Positions 8,975 through 17,367 of a DNA stretch of 64,000 bases are shown here, one piece after another. The stretch spans positions 124,001 to 188,000 of the forward strand of contig CAKULK010000001.1 in the NCBI GenBank assembly GCA_934667275.1, in the 5' to 3' direction. Within the stretch, counting starts at the first letter, position 1. Every line of letters begins with the position of its first letter. The notes under the pieces were generated by a model. It was given only the letters and a program-made list of their open reading frames with translations. It was not told the origin of the DNA and searched no databases. Made by a program: the position numbers and the translations under genes. Source of the stretch: an uncultured Bacteroidales bacterium. Lineage in GTDB: Bacteria; Bacteroidota; Bacteroidia; Bacteroidales; Paludibacteraceae.

Positions 8975-10996
8975 TTAGTACTCTATCACGATACTCCCCC
9001 GATAGTTGCGTTTGGGCATCGGGTAGTTGAGTATCACATCATAGTCTTGCGACAGCAGGTTGTTAATCTCAAAGGTCGCTTTGAGCAGGATTTTGCGTAT
9101 GCGCCATGCGCCTGACAGCGACATATCGTGTGTGTACCACGGTTGTGTATGGTTGTAGATGATGTTCTCCTGCTGGTTGTACCGCTCGCCCACATATATA
9201 AATGAGTAGTTGAGCGAATAGTTGCGCCACGTCAGCATACCGATGGCAGACCCGCTGTGCCAGGGGATATACGGTATCTGGTCGCCGTAGTAGGTGTCGG
9301 CGGGGTCTGTTACATCAATGGCTTTCTGGTAGGTGTATTGCACTTTGGCAGTCAATGCCCAGTCGCGGGGGAACTGCAATGTCATCTGCATGTTCGCGTC
9401 CACGCCGTGAATCTTCACCAAGCCGAGGTTGAGCATCGTCCAGCGGAACTGCTGCCCTTTCGGATAGGCGATAATCTTGTCCTTGACGCGGTTGTAGTAA
9501 GCGTCCACGGACACATTGAAATGGTGGAAGACGTGCTTGGGTTTCAGGTAGTCATACACAACTCCCACGTTGTGCTGCACCGCCAGTTCGGGCTTGAGGT
9601 AGGCGTTACCCATATCAGTGTAGTAGAGGTCGTTGAAGGTCGGATAGCGGTATGCCTGCTTGTAGAAGGCGTTGAGTTTCAAGTCGATGCGCTTGAAAGG
9701 CTTGTACGACAAGAATACCCCGGGCGTAACCTTGTATTTGTTGGGCGCCTCGTCGCGCTCGCGGGCTTCTTCGTTCACAAAAGTCCCCAGCACGCTCGCC
9801 TGAACACGCAGGTAGTCGTACACGTTTATCGCCGTTGCCGCTGCCAGCCAATGGGTGAAACGCGACACGTTCATATACTCCGACAGCCCGTTCCATTGCA
9901 GGTCGTATGACAGCGACATGTCCCACCAGTTGAAGATTGCCACCTTGTTCGCCCATGAGAGGTACGCCTCCTGCTGCTTGTAGATGTTGTCCACGTGAAT
10001 GAGTTTGTCGTCGTTGTTCACGTAGCGCGTGTAGTCGAAAGCGTACTTGGCGTTCACCTTCACCGACCAGCGGTTGAAGAACTCGTCCTGCCACGATGAC
10101 TGCACAAACATATCCCTGTCCCACAGCCGCTCGCCGCGCCGCCATACGTTGTTCACAATCGCACCCGGTACACCGCGCTCGGAGTTGTAGTAGTAGGCGT
10201 GCACTTTCCAGAATCCCGTCGTGGAATAGTAGTAGTTCAGCCCCGATTCCACCCGCACGGCATTCACATCACCGTTCTGACGGATGGCGGTGGTGTCGTA
10301 TGCCAACTCGCCCGAGGGCGTCACACGGCGGTAACGGAACTTGTATTTGCCGTTGGAGTGCACCACCTCGGCATTCATGCTAAGGCTCAGTTTGTCAGTC
10401 AGTTTCGCGTCAAACAACAGCGACGGGTTCACCAATGCAAACGACCCCGCTTTCATACCCGCGCGGACGTGCAGGTTCTTGCCGTCTTCGAACTTCGGAC
10501 GGCGCGAATTGAGATAGATACTGCCCGCGCTGCCGAACTCGCGTGCACTCTGGAAGATATCGCTTTTCTGCCCGTTGTAGAGCGAAATCTCATCGATATT
10601 CTCGAGCGAGAACTTGCCCAAATCCACCTGACCGTTCTGTGCATTGCCCAACTGGATACCATTGTAATACACACCCATATGGTTGGTACCCATACTGCGG
10701 ATATTGACGGTCTTGATACCCCCCACGCCGCCGTAGTCCTTAATCTGCACGCCCGAGAAGAAACGTATCGCGTCCGCCACCGAGAGGCTGTTGAGTTTCT
10801 CCAACTCCTTGCCCTCCAGGCGTTGCGGCTTGATGATGTCCTTCTCCTTGTAACGTGCGGACACGGTTACTTCGTCGAGGTCGAACTGCCGCGCAATGCT
10901 ATCCGCCTCAGCTTCAGATATTTGCTGCGCCCGCATGCTACCGGTGATGAGGAGCAGAGGAATGAGAAGGCTATATTTTGTTATCCTATATGTCAT
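8975..10996 (-). CDS. btuB: TonB-dependent cobalamin receptor BtuB
   Basis: 673 residues. A signal peptide (MTYRITKYSLLIPLLLITGSMRAQ) is followed by a TonB box region (DEVTVSA, about residue 42) and a plug domain (SVADAIRFFSGVQIKDYGGV; TVNIRSMGTNHMGVYYNGI). The remainder is a 22-strand-type barrel ending in an aromatic residue (RGSIVIEY). It lacks the carboxypeptidase-like N-terminal domain found in SusC-type receptors, as expected for BtuB. It is the first gene after cobalamin riboswitch 2 and is followed by btuG. It imports B12 across the outer membrane using TonB energy. Confidence 0.93.
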   Translation of the reverse strand: MTYRITKYSLLIPLLLITGSMRAQQISEAEADSIARQFDLDEVTVSARYKEKDIIKPQRLEGKELEKLNSLSVADAIRFFSGVQIKDYGGVGGIKTVNIRSMGTNHMGVYYNGIQLGNAQNGQVDLGKFSLENIDEISLYNGQKSDIFQSAREFGSAGSIYLNSRRPKFEDGKNLHVRAGMKAGSFALVNPSLLFDAKLTDKLSLSMNAEVVHSNGKYKFRYRRVTPSGELAYDTTAIRQNGDVNAVRVESGLNYYYSTTGFWKVHAYYYNSERGVPGAIVNNVWRRGERLWDRDMFVQSSWQDEFFNRWSVKVNAKYAFDYTRYVNNDDKLIHVDNIYKQQEAYLSWANKVAIFNWWDMSLSYDLQWNGLSEYMNVSRFTHWLAAATAINVYDYLRVQASVLGTFVNEEARERDEAPNKYKVTPGVFLSYKPFKRIDLKLNAFYKQAYRYPTFNDLYYTDMGNAYLKPELAVQHNVGVVYDYLKPKHVFHHFNVSVDAYYNRVKDKIIAYPKGQQFRWTMLNLGLVKIHGVDANMQMTLQFPRDWALTAKVQYTYQKAIDVTDPADTYYGDQIPYIPWHSGSAIGMLTWRNYSLNYSFIYVGERYNQQENIIYNHTQPWYTHDMSLSGAWRIRKILLKATFEINNLLSQDYDVILNYPMPKRNYRGSIVIEY

Positions 10997-11020
10997 ATTT
11001 GTTTTGTTATTCTATTTCAT

Positions 11021-11051
11021 AAAAAAAGCCGTCCGATAATGGTCGAACGGC
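11021..11051 (-). terminator. Riboswitch 2 intrinsic terminator before btuB
   Basis: On the minus strand GCCGTTCGA pairs with TCGGACGGC around a six-base loop and is followed by seven T, 25 nt before the btuB ATG. The 3' flank of aptamer 2 (GTCGAATAGGC, complement of 11120-11130) can compete for the same 5' arm. The layout matches riboswitch 1 although the stem sequences differ. Confidence 0.87.
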
Positions 11052-11114
11052 AATAGAGGGAACATAAGATATACACACCACCGGTTGTGGTATATTTGTC
11101 TTTTGCTTTTACCT

Positions 11115-11330
11115 CGAAAGCCTATTCGACGGACATTATTGGCAGGTCTTCTGACTTATTCTCTCCATTGCGTCTTTCCATTGGCGGAGGGCCAACAGTG
11201 ACTTGGTTGCAACGAGAACGGGCGGCGTGCCCATGATGAATTTACAGCAGCGGGACTGTTCGGGATTTGCACCCGATTCCCTTTTAACGTCCGTAACAGT
11301 TACGGACGACCAACATGTCTATTTTGCAGA
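11115..11330 (-). promoter_or_regulatory. Cobalamin riboswitch 2
   Basis: On the minus strand the aptamer shows GGGAATCGGGTGCAAATCCC followed by GAACAGTCCCGCTGCTGTAA (complement of 11242-11281) and the B12 box AGTCAGAAGACCTGCCA (complement of 11140-11156). GTTGGTCGTCCGTAACTG lies upstream of the core. It controls btuB, btuG, the BtuH-like gene and the T9SS propeller through the terminator at 11021-11051. Confidence 0.95.
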
Positions 11331-11368
11331 TTTCAGTCCTTAGGGCATATTTTTTGCCTAAAAGCGCA

Positions 11369-11400
11369 CAAAGGTACTATAAATTTTTGAAACATACAAA
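11369..11400 (-). promoter_or_regulatory. Promoter of the btuB operon
   Basis: The minus strand reads TTTG (11397-11400), a 20-nt spacer, then TACCTTTG (11369-11376). This is a full match to the Bacteroidetes housekeeping promoter. Transcription would start just before the riboswitch 2 aptamer. Confidence 0.85.
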
Positions 11401-11646
11401 ATAAAATTCTTGTATTTGCGACCCGCGACCAACTCGCGACCGACCCGCGATATTTCCATTTCCTTTTTCCTTAGAGAAATCGCGCGCCCGCGTATGCGCG
11501 CGACTGCGCGAAATAAAAAGGTGCAGCCATGCAGAACGCTCATATTTGCGATTTAAGGGCATGATTGTGTGCAAATCGGGGTTTGTGCAAAATGGTGCAT
11601 AATGAGCGAAAATGCGAGAAAACTTGCGTAGATGGGATTTTTGTTG
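11401..11646. other. Divergent intergenic region between btuB operon and gyrA
   Basis: No gene is seen. The region holds a short tandem of GACCCGCGA-type units (11420-11451) related to repeats at 46062 and 63015. It also has a GC-rich inverted repeat TCGCGCG/CGCGCGA with a 10-nt loop at 11480-11503. No T-run follows that hairpin, so it is not an obvious terminator. Confidence 0.5.
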
Positions 11647-11654
11647 TATCTTTG
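11647..11654 (+). promoter_or_regulatory. gyrA promoter -7 box
   Basis: TATCTTTG lies 54 nt upstream of the gyrA ATG. The -33 position 20 nt upstream reads CTTG, one change from TTTG. Confidence 0.65.
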
Positions 11655-11708
11655 CAGGTCAAATTGCGATAACTGCGCAAACAACGATAAAAACGAAAAC
11701 AACATAAG

Positions 11709-14270
11709 ATGATTGACAACGACAGAATTATTCCGGTGAAGATTGACGAGGAAATGAAGACCTCGTACATCGACTACTCGATGAGCGTCATCGTGAGCCG
11801 TGCGCTGCCGGATGTGCGCGATGGTTTCAAACCCGTGCACAGGCGCGTGCTGTTCGGTATGAACGAATTGGGCAACACAAGTGATAAGCCGACCAAGAAA
11901 TCGGCACGTATCGTGGGTGAGGTAATGGGTAAGTTCCACCCTCATGGCGACAGCAGTATCTACGGCACGCTGGTGCGTATGGCACAGCCGTGGAACATGC
12001 GCTACACATTAGTGGACGGGCAAGGTAACTTCGGTAGCGTGGACGGCGACGGTGCCGCTGCCATGCGTTACACGGAGGCGCGACTGAGCAAACTGGCGGA
12101 GGAGATGCTCCGCGACATCGACAAGGACACGGTGGATATGCAACTGAACTTCGACGACACGTTGCGTGAGCCCGTGGTGTTGCCTTGCCGCTTCCCGAAC
12201 CTATTAGTGAACGGTGCCAGCGGTATCGCGGTGGGTATGGCGACGAATATGCCAACCCACAATCTGGGCGAGGTGATTGACGGTTGCGTGGCATTTGTGA
12301 AGAACAGCATTGCGCGTCTCAACGACCCCGAAGTACCGGCGATAACCATTCCTGAACTGATGGAGTATATCAAGGCTCCCGACTTCCCGACGGGCGGTAC
12401 GATTTACGGCTATCAGGGTGTGCGTGACGCCTACGAGACCGGTCGCGGACGTATTGTGGTGCGCTCGAAAGCGGAGATTGAGACAGAGGACAACGGGCGT
12501 GAACGCATTGTGATTTGCGAATTGCCATACGGCGTGGTGAAGTCGGATTTGGTGAAGAATATCGCCGAACTCGTTACCGACAAGAAGATTGAGGGCATCT
12601 CGGGCATCAGCGACCAGTCGAAACGCGATGTGCGTATCATCATTGAGGTGAAGCGCGATGCCAATGCGCAGGTGGTACTCAACAAGTTGTACAAGTACAC
12701 GGCGTTGCAGTCCAGTTTCTCGGTGAACAGTATCGCCCTTGTGAAAGGTCGCCCGATGTTGCTGAACCTGCACGACTTGGTGGCAAACTTCATCGAGCAC
12801 CGTATGGACGTGGTGACACGCCGTACCCGCTTCGAGTTGAAGAAAGCCGAGGAACGCGCCCATATCTTGGAGGGCTTGATTATCGCGGTGGACAACATCG
12901 ACGAGGTGGTGCGTATCATTCGTGCCAGCCGCACGCCGGCAGACGCGCAGAGCAACCTGGAGGCACGCTTCGGGTTGGACAACCTGCAGTCGAAAGCCAT
13001 CGTGGATATGCGTCTGAGCGCACTCACGGGCTTGCGTATCGACGAGTTGAAGAACGAATATGCCGAGTTGGAGAAGTTGATTGAGCACCTCAAGGAGTTG
13101 CTGGGCAGCGAGCAGATGCGCTACGAAGTGATTGATACCGAGTTGCTGGAGATAAAAGAAAAATATGCCGACGAGCGTCGTACCCAGATTGTGAAGATGG
13201 CTACGGAGTTCAACCCCGAGGATATGTATGCGGACGATGACATGGTTATCACCATCTCGCACCTCGGATACATCAAGCGCACGCCGCTGACGGAGTTCCG
13301 TTCGCAGGCACGCGGCGGCATCGGTGCCAAGGCGACTACAGCGCGCGATGAGGACTTTATCGAGTATGTGCATCAGGCAAATATGCACTCCACGATGATG
13401 TTCTTCACCGAGCAGGGACGCCTCTATTGGCTGAAGGTGTACGACATTCCGGAGGGCAACAAACAGTCGAAAGGTCGCGCGTTGCAGAACATGATTAACC
13501 TGCAAAAGGGCGACAAGGTTTGCGCGTTCATCCACGTGAAGAACCTCAACGACGAGGAGTACGTGAACAACCACTACCTGATTTTCGTCACCAAGAACGG
13601 CTTGATGAAAAAGACCACGTTGGAGGCATATAGCCGTCCGCGTGCCAACGGTATCATCGCCCTCGGTCTGCGCGAAGATGACAGTCTGATACGTGTCACT
13701 TTGACAGACGGCGAGAGCCAGATGCTGGTGGCCTCGTACAATGGCAAAGTGGTACGCTTCCCCGAGAACACAGTGCGTCCGATGGGGCGTACGGCAACAG
13801 GTGTGCGTGCCATTAAATTGGACGAAGATGGACAGGACCGCGTGATTGGCATGATTTGTGTAGCAAAGGATAGTCAGGAGACGGTGCTTGTGATTTCGGA
13901 GAAGGGCTTCGGCAAACGTACCGCCCTTGACGACGAGAACGGCGAACCTGTTTACCGCATCACCAACCGTGGCGGCAAGGGCGTGAAGACCATGAATCTG
14001 ACCGACAAGACGGGCTATCTGATTGGTTTGGACGCTGTTACGGACGATATGGACCTCATGCTCATCACCAAGTCGGGTACCGCCATCCGTATGGCAATGG
14101 ACACCATCCGCGTGATGGGACGTGCTACGCAGGGCGTGAAACTCATCGAACTGCAGAAGCGCAACGACACACTCATGTCGGGTTGCACGGTGCCAAAAGA
14201 GGAGGAACCTGCAGAGGCTGCAGATGCACCCGCAGAAGGCACAGAGCAAATAACTGAAAATGAACAATAA
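11709..14270 (+). CDS. gyrA: DNA gyrase subunit A
   Basis: 853 residues, the usual GyrA length. The N-terminal breakage-reunion domain shows SRALPDVRDGFKPVHRRVL and the catalytic tyrosine Tyr121 in AAAMRYTEARL. The C-terminal half is the beta-pinwheel that wraps DNA (repeats such as RGGIGAKATT and NRGGKGVKTM). The acidic tail (EEEEPAEAADAPAEGTEQ) is common. In the quinolone-resistance segment HPHGDSSIYGT, the site equal to E. coli Ser83 is Ser82, but the site equal to Asp87 is Gly86. The enzyme introduces negative supercoils with GyrB. A TPR protein gene follows at once. Confidence 0.97.
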   Translation: MIDNDRIIPVKIDEEMKTSYIDYSMSVIVSRALPDVRDGFKPVHRRVLFGMNELGNTSDKPTKKSARIVGEVMGKFHPHGDSSIYGTLVRMAQPWNMRYTLVDGQGNFGSVDGDGAAAMRYTEARLSKLAEEMLRDIDKDTVDMQLNFDDTLREPVVLPCRFPNLLVNGASGIAVGMATNMPTHNLGEVIDGCVAFVKNSIARLNDPEVPAITIPELMEYIKAPDFPTGGTIYGYQGVRDAYETGRGRIVVRSKAEIETEDNGRERIVICELPYGVVKSDLVKNIAELVTDKKIEGISGISDQSKRDVRIIIEVKRDANAQVVLNKLYKYTALQSSFSVNSIALVKGRPMLLNLHDLVANFIEHRMDVVTRRTRFELKKAEERAHILEGLIIAVDNIDEVVRIIRASRTPADAQSNLEARFGLDNLQSKAIVDMRLSALTGLRIDELKNEYAELEKLIEHLKELLGSEQMRYEVIDTELLEIKEKYADERRTQIVKMATEFNPEDMYADDDMVITISHLGYIKRTPLTEFRSQARGGIGAKATTARDEDFIEYVHQANMHSTMMFFTEQGRLYWLKVYDIPEGNKQSKGRALQNMINLQKGDKVCAFIHVKNLNDEEYVNNHYLIFVTKNGLMKKTTLEAYSRPRANGIIALGLREDDSLIRVTLTDGESQMLVASYNGKVVRFPENTVRPMGRTATGVRAIKLDEDGQDRVIGMICVAKDSQETVLVISEKGFGKRTALDDENGEPVYRITNRGGKGVKTMNLTDKTGYLIGLDAVTDDMDLMLITKSGTAIRMAMDTIRVMGRATQGVKLIELQKRNDTLMSGCTVPKEEEPAEAADAPAEGTEQITENEQ

Positions 14271-14283
14271 ACCGATAAAGACA

Positions 14284-15534
14284 ATGAAAAAATCATTATT
14301 CTTGGCAGCATTGGTGCTGATGAGTGCCGGCTGCTTCGCACAGAAAAAGAATGTCAGCAAGGCCCGTAATCTGGCTGACGCCGAGACACCTGACTATGCG
14401 GCTGCTCACGAGGCCATCAACGAGGCACTCCAGAACGAGGAGACCAAAGACCTGGCCAATACATGGTATGTGGCAGGATGGATTGACTATAAACAGTTCG
14501 AGAACGAGGGCATCAAGATGCAACTTGGTCAGGGCGGCGACGAACAGGCACGCGGCAATGCCGTGTACGAGTCCATCGACCTGTGGGAGAAGGCGTACAA
14601 ACTGGCTATGACGCCCACCTACGACAAGAAGGGTAAAGCCAAATATGACACCCGCACCGTCAAGAGTATCCAACCCAAGATGTTGGAGTACTTCCAGTCG
14701 CAAGCCCTCATCACTACGGGTTATGCCGCTTACGAGGCAGGTGACTACAGCAAGGCGTACGACATGTTCGTCCGTCACCTTAACATCCCCGAGATGGAGA
14801 TGATGCAGGGCGACGAGAAGATTGCCAAGGAGATGGTGCGCGACTCCAACTACTACACTTGCCTCTACTATGCAGGGCGTTTCGCCTACGAGGCTAAGCG
14901 TTTCGATGATGCTATCGCCACACTTAACCGTATGAATACGCCTGCGGCTATGGCAAATGCGAACCGTCGTGATGTCATCTTCGCCAACGAGTATGTATAT
15001 CAGATTTATATCGAGCAACAGGATACCGTGAAAGCGATTGCCAAACTGCAAGAGAGCATTCAGACTTTCCCCGAGGAGCCGTGGTTTATGCAGAACCTCA
15101 TCAACCTCTACATCAATTCGGGTCAAGAGGAGAAAGCCATTGAGTATCTGGACCTTGCTATCAATCGTGAGCCCAATGTAGGTCAGTACTACAACTCGAA
15201 GGCTTCTATCCTGGCGCGTATCGGTCGTTTCGACGAGGCGTTTGCCACCTTCGAGCAGGCATTGGCACAAGAGCCGAACAACGCTCTCTTCCTCGAGAGT
15301 TACGGCTATGCGTACATCGACCTTGGCAACAAACTGAGCGATGACGCCACCTACCTCGATGCCAAAGCATATGCAAAGGCTGAAGTGGAAATAAAGGCGG
15401 CTTACAAGAAGGCACTGCCTTACTTCCAGAAAGCGTATGAGTTAGAGTCGGACAACGACAGTTACAAGCGCTCGCTCCGCCAACTCTACTACCGCCTCGG
15501 CATGATTGACGAGTACAACGCCCTGGCTGACTGA
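14284..15534 (+). CDS. Secreted TPR-repeat protein
   Basis: 416 residues from the ATG at 14284, which opens a signal peptide (MKKSLFLAALVLMSAGCFAQ). An ATG 24 nt upstream overlaps the gyrA end and seems less likely. The mature protein is a series of tetratricopeptide-type helical hairpins: KALDIY-like units such as GDYSKAYDMFVRHLNIPE, KRFDDAIATLNRMNTP, GQEEKAIEYLDLAINREP and GRFDEAFATFEQALAQEP. It is probably periplasmic or outer-membrane linked. Cys17 could be a lipobox cysteine (SAGC), but the AQ cleavage site also fits. Function is unknown; TPR units usually hold protein partners. The stop overlaps the ruvX start by 1 nt. Confidence 0.85.
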   Translation: MKKSLFLAALVLMSAGCFAQKKNVSKARNLADAETPDYAAAHEAINEALQNEETKDLANTWYVAGWIDYKQFENEGIKMQLGQGGDEQARGNAVYESIDLWEKAYKLAMTPTYDKKGKAKYDTRTVKSIQPKMLEYFQSQALITTGYAAYEAGDYSKAYDMFVRHLNIPEMEMMQGDEKIAKEMVRDSNYYTCLYYAGRFAYEAKRFDDAIATLNRMNTPAAMANANRRDVIFANEYVYQIYIEQQDTVKAIAKLQESIQTFPEEPWFMQNLINLYINSGQEEKAIEYLDLAINREPNVGQYYNSKASILARIGRFDEAFATFEQALAQEPNNALFLESYGYAYIDLGNKLSDDATYLDAKAYAKAEVEIKAAYKKALPYFQKAYELESDNDSYKRSLRQLYYRLGMIDEYNALAD

Positions 15535-15950
15535 TGGGGCGTATTCTTGCGATTGACTACGGACGCAAACGAACAGGATTAGCCGTTACGGATGCCTTGC
15601 GCATCACGGCTAATCCGCTCGTTACTATACCCACCCATACGCTCATCGACTGGCTCCGGCAGTACCTTGCCGCCGAGCAGGTGGACGAGGTTGTTATCGG
15701 GCATCCGCGTCAGATGAATGGGGAGGATTCTGATTCCATGCAGTATATCCGTCCGTTTATGGCGGAGTTCCGACGGACTTTTCCCGATACGCCTTTGGTG
15801 GAGTATGATGAGCGTTTCACCTCTGTCATTGCCCACCAAGCCATGTTGGCAGGTGGTATGAAGAAGAAAGACCGACAGGACAAAGCCGCTGTGGACCGTC
15901 TCGCTGCCTGCATTATTCTGCAAGGCTATATGGACTATATTAACCATTAA
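15534..15950 (+). CDS. ruvX: Putative pre-16S rRNA nuclease / Holliday junction resolvase family YqgF (RuvX)
   Basis: 138 residues, typical for the family. It shows the RNase H-like motifs ILAIDYGRKRTGLAV (Asp8), VVIGHPRQMNGEDS, VEYDERFTSVIAHQAM and the late Asp in DKAAVDRLAACIILQGYM. YqgF acts in 16S rRNA 5'-end maturation in E. coli; a resolvase role has also been proposed. The ATG overlaps the stop of the TPR gene (TGATG), which implies translational coupling. Confidence 0.93.
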   Translation: MGRILAIDYGRKRTGLAVTDALRITANPLVTIPTHTLIDWLRQYLAAEQVDEVVIGHPRQMNGEDSDSMQYIRPFMAEFRRTFPDTPLVEYDERFTSVIAHQAMLAGGMKKKDRQDKAAVDRLAACIILQGYMDYINH

Positions 15951-15966
15951 CTATTACTTATCACTT

Positions 15967-16515
15967 GTGATACTACCTATATATTTATATGGTCAGCCCG
16001 TCCTTCGCAAGGCAACGGACGAGATTCAGGAGGGCGATTTGGACCTCAAACAGTTGGTTTCCGACATGCAGGAGACGCTCACTGCCGCCGAAGGCTGTGG
16101 TCTTGCCGCACCGCAGATTGGCAAGTCTATCCGTCTGTTTATCGTGGACGGAAGTGACCTTGCTGAGGACTATCCCGAGTGCGCGGGACTGAAGAAGACC
16201 TTTGTTAATCCTGAGATTATTGAGGAGAGCGAGGAGACTGTTTCTTATGCCGAAGGCTGCCTCTCGTTGCCGGGTATCTCCGAGAACGTGATACGTCCGC
16301 GCACTATCACTATCCGCTATCAGGATGAGGATTTTCAGCCGCATACCGAGACCTATACCGATTTTGCCGCGCGCATTATCCAGCACGAATACGACCATCT
16401 TGAAGCGCATGTCTTCACCGACCGTATCTCGCCTATCCGCAAGCAGTTTGTTAAAAGCAAACTCACCAATATCGCCAAGGGCAAGACTTCGGCACGCTAT
16501 CGCACCAAACACTGA
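15967..16515 (+). CDS. def: Peptide deformylase
   Basis: 182 residues from a GTG start (GTG ATA CTA CCT, read MILPIYLYGQPVL). All three metal-site motifs are present: GCGLAAPQIG (motif 1), EGCLSLPGI with the metal-binding Cys (motif 2) and QHEYDHLEAHVF with two His and the catalytic Glu (motif 3). It removes the formyl group from nascent proteins. It lies 16 nt after ruvX and probably shares its transcript. Confidence 0.95.
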   Translation: MILPIYLYGQPVLRKATDEIQEGDLDLKQLVSDMQETLTAAEGCGLAAPQIGKSIRLFIVDGSDLAEDYPECAGLKKTFVNPEIIEESEETVSYAEGCLSLPGISENVIRPRTITIRYQDEDFQPHTETYTDFAARIIQHEYDHLEAHVFTDRISPIRKQFVKSKLTNIAKGKTSARYRTKH

Positions 16516-16525
16516 TAATGTGTAG

Positions 16526-16568
16526 CGTTTTGTTAGTGGATGGTTATAGGATAGTTATAGGATAGGCT
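16526..16568. repeat. R1 dispersed repeat, copy 1
   Basis: The segment has TTTTGTTAGTGGAT followed by GGTTATAGGATAGTTATAGG and ATAGGCT. A close copy of the whole unit is at 42382-42424, and shorter GGTTATAGGAT arrays are at 29460-29500 and 35479-35510. Both long copies begin shortly after a stop codon (def and fumarase). Confidence 0.7.
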
Positions 16569-16619
16569 TATACCGCTTAGCAGCCCATTAATTATTAACT
16601 ATTAATTATTACTGAAAAA

Positions 16620-17291
16620 ATGTCCGTTTTTGACATTATTCTTATTGCCATCGGTCTGGCGATGGATTGTTTCGCAGTCAGTGTGACGCACGGTTTGGCT
16701 GCTGACCGCAGCAGCAAGCCTTTCCGCCACTACGGACCGTGGTTAATGGCGCTGATGTTCGGCTTGTTTCAAGGTGGTATGCCGCTCATCGGCTATTTCG
16801 CAGGCACGTTGTTTGCCAATTTCTTCTCGCGTTTCGCGCCGTGGATAGCCCTAATCCTTTTGGCATTCATTGGTGGCAAGATGATTTACGAGTCGTTCCA
16901 TGGCAACATCATTCTCTGTAAGTTGAACAATAAACGTTGTTCCCGCCGCAATGCACAATGCACTCATTCGCACGACAAGTCCGATTGTCCTTATTGCATT
17001 CAGGAGACACAGGAGCAACCTTCTGCCGACTTCTCGCTGAAGCATATCGCAGCCTTGGCGGTGGCTACTTCTATTGATGCGTTGGCAACAGGTGTTATCT
17101 TCATTCCTGTGCCTGATGTCTTGTGGCTTGGGGTAGCGATTATCGCGTTGGTAAGTTTCCTGTTCTCCATTATCGGGTTTACTATTGGCGAGTTGGTTGG
17201 CAACAAGTTTTACTTCAATGTGGGGCTGCTTGGTGGTATCATTCTGATTGCCATTGGATTGAAGATATTTATAGAGGGTGTTTTCCTATAA
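16620..17291 (+). CDS. mntP: Manganese efflux pump MntP family
   Basis: 223 residues with six predicted membrane segments. It keeps the two conserved membrane aspartates: Asp16 in IGLAMDCFAVS and Asp153 in VATSIDALATG. MntP exports Mn(II). The loop between membrane helices 3 and 4 is long and Cys/His-rich: Cys100, 107, 114, 123 and 126 with His116 and His118. E. coli MntP is about 190 residues, so this loop accounts for most of the extra length. It may bind metal or may come from a repeat insertion. Confidence 0.88.
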   Translation: MSVFDIILIAIGLAMDCFAVSVTHGLAADRSSKPFRHYGPWLMALMFGLFQGGMPLIGYFAGTLFANFFSRFAPWIALILLAFIGGKMIYESFHGNIILCKLNNKRCSRRNAQCTHSHDKSDCPYCIQETQEQPSADFSLKHIAALAVATSIDALATGVIFIPVPDVLWLGVAIIALVSFLFSIIGFTIGELVGNKFYFNVGLLGGIILIAIGLKIFIEGVFL

Positions 17292-17310
17292 TCTCAAAGT
17301 TTTTTATATA

Positions 17311-17344
17311 CAAACAACGGCTGCCATTTGGCAGCCGTTGTTTG
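17311..17344. terminator. Bidirectional terminator between mntP and the flavoprotein gene
   Basis: A perfect 15-bp inverted repeat (CAAACAACGGCTGCC and its complement) closes an ATTT loop between two convergent genes. Confidence 0.85.
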
Positions 17345-17367
17345 TTATTTAGTCTCTGATGGACTGT

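Noticed and set aside
12204..14360. A 718-codon open frame antisense to gyrA
   Set aside because: gyrA is certain on the other strand. The antisense product is His/Val/Leu-rich with no domain, as is usual for the complement of well-conserved coding DNA.
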